From an uncultured bacterium (GTDB lineage: Bacteria > Patescibacteriota > Saccharimonadia > Saccharimonadales > Saccharimonadaceae), in contig CALHWG010000019.1 of assembly GCA_938036745.1 (NCBI GenBank), positions 1-5,548 of the forward strand: 5,548 nucleotides of DNA. The letters are read 5' to 3'. This document shows positions 5,194-5,548 of this stretch, piece by piece. The notes under the pieces were generated by a model, which was not told the origin of the DNA, made no database searches, and worked only from the letters and a program-made list of their open reading frames with translations. A program made the translations under genes and the position numbers. Numbering within the stretch: position 1 is the stretch's first letter; every line of letters starts with the position of its first letter.

Positions 5194-5548
5194 ATGAAAA
5201 TATTAGAGATTAAAAATTTAACTTATAGCTATAAAGATTCGAAAGAAAAAGTTCTAGCAAACGTTAATGAAAGTTTCGAAGAAGGGAAGTTCTATGCAAT
5301 TATCGGTAAATCTGGCGCCGGAAAATCCACATTGCTCTCATTATTAGCAGGACTAGACGAGCCAGATAGTGGAAAGATACTTTTCAACGGAGAAAATATC
5401 CAAGAAACAGGCTACACGAATCATCGCAAAAACAACATCTCGCTGGTTTTCCAAAATTATAATTTAATCGATTACTTAACTCCGATGGAGAATGCTCGAC
5501 TCGTAAATTCTCAAGCAAGTAAAGATAGCTTGTTACAACTTGGACTAA
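5194..5548 (+). CDS. ABC transporter ATP-binding protein, MacB/LolD type (3' truncated by window)
   Basis: Cytoplasmic nucleotide-binding subunit that would power the permease encoded directly upstream. The first 118 residues are visible, about half of a typical 220-250 residue protein. It opens with the usual ABC strand MKILEIKNLTYSY. The Walker A motif GKSGAGKST (38-46) is intact and is followed by LLSLLAGLDEPDSGKILFNG (47-66). The Q-loop is in ISLVFQNYNLIDYLTPMEN (82-100, Q87), a form common in the MacB/LolD and bacteriocin-export groups. The signature motif, Walker B, D-loop and H-loop lie beyond the right edge, so intactness cannot be judged. Start ATG 5194 is supported by AGGAGA five bases upstream. 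Only nine bases separate it from the permease stop, so the two form one operon. A second permease or a sensor/regulator could follow outside the window. Confidence 0.92.
   Translation, partial: MKILEIKNLTYSYKDSKEKVLANVNESFEEGKFYAIIGKSGAGKSTLLSLLAGLDEPDSGKILFNGENIQETGYTNHRKNNISLVFQNYNLIDYLTPMENARLVNSQASKDSLLQLGL

Overview
The window is AT-rich (roughly 35% G+C by eye) and bacterial. It uses the standard code: every intact frame closes on TAA or TAG, and no in-frame TGA has to be read through. Compact housekeeping genes, heavy use of the CGA arginine codon, a minimal Pth and two housekeeping promoters with almost no 5' leader would suit a reduced-genome lineage such as Patescibacteria/CPR (Saccharibacteria-like). 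That placement is an impression without a marker gene search; a low-GC Firmicute is the main alternative.

Layout. Positions 1-245 hold an open reading frame on the minus strand that runs off the left edge. It has no conventional start near its upstream end and may be the 5' part of a divergent gene or a decayed gene. On the plus strand come a 12-TM MATE/MOP-type transporter (236-1570), the double-GTPase ribosome assembly factor Der (1620-3077) and peptidyl-tRNA hydrolase Pth (3120-3680). A GC-rich hairpin lies in the 42-base der-pth gap. A 214-base spacer (3681-3894) holds an imperfect hairpin and a repeat-rich control region. Next is a two-gene ABC module: a MacB/FtsX-type permease (3895-5184, TTG start) and its ATPase (from 5194), cut by the right edge after 118 codons.

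How the genes relate. Der and Pth are translation-machinery genes: 50S maturation and recycling of peptidyl-tRNA. They probably share the der promoter, with the hairpin tuning read-through or 3' end formation. The MATE gene has its own promoter-like sequence. The ABC pair is a separate transcription unit with strong Shine-Dalgarno sites, different codon preference (much more ATA isoleucine) and an operator-like upstream region, so it looks like a regulated accessory module.

The most interesting signals are at nucleotide level: two well-spaced promoters whose predicted start points fall almost on the ATG (apparent leaderless mRNAs), three phased 11-bp direct repeats before the ABC operon, and strong over-representation of the palindrome TTCGAA. 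No mobile element, CRISPR array, tRNA or rRNA was seen, and nothing here amounts to a demonstrable new multi-gene system.
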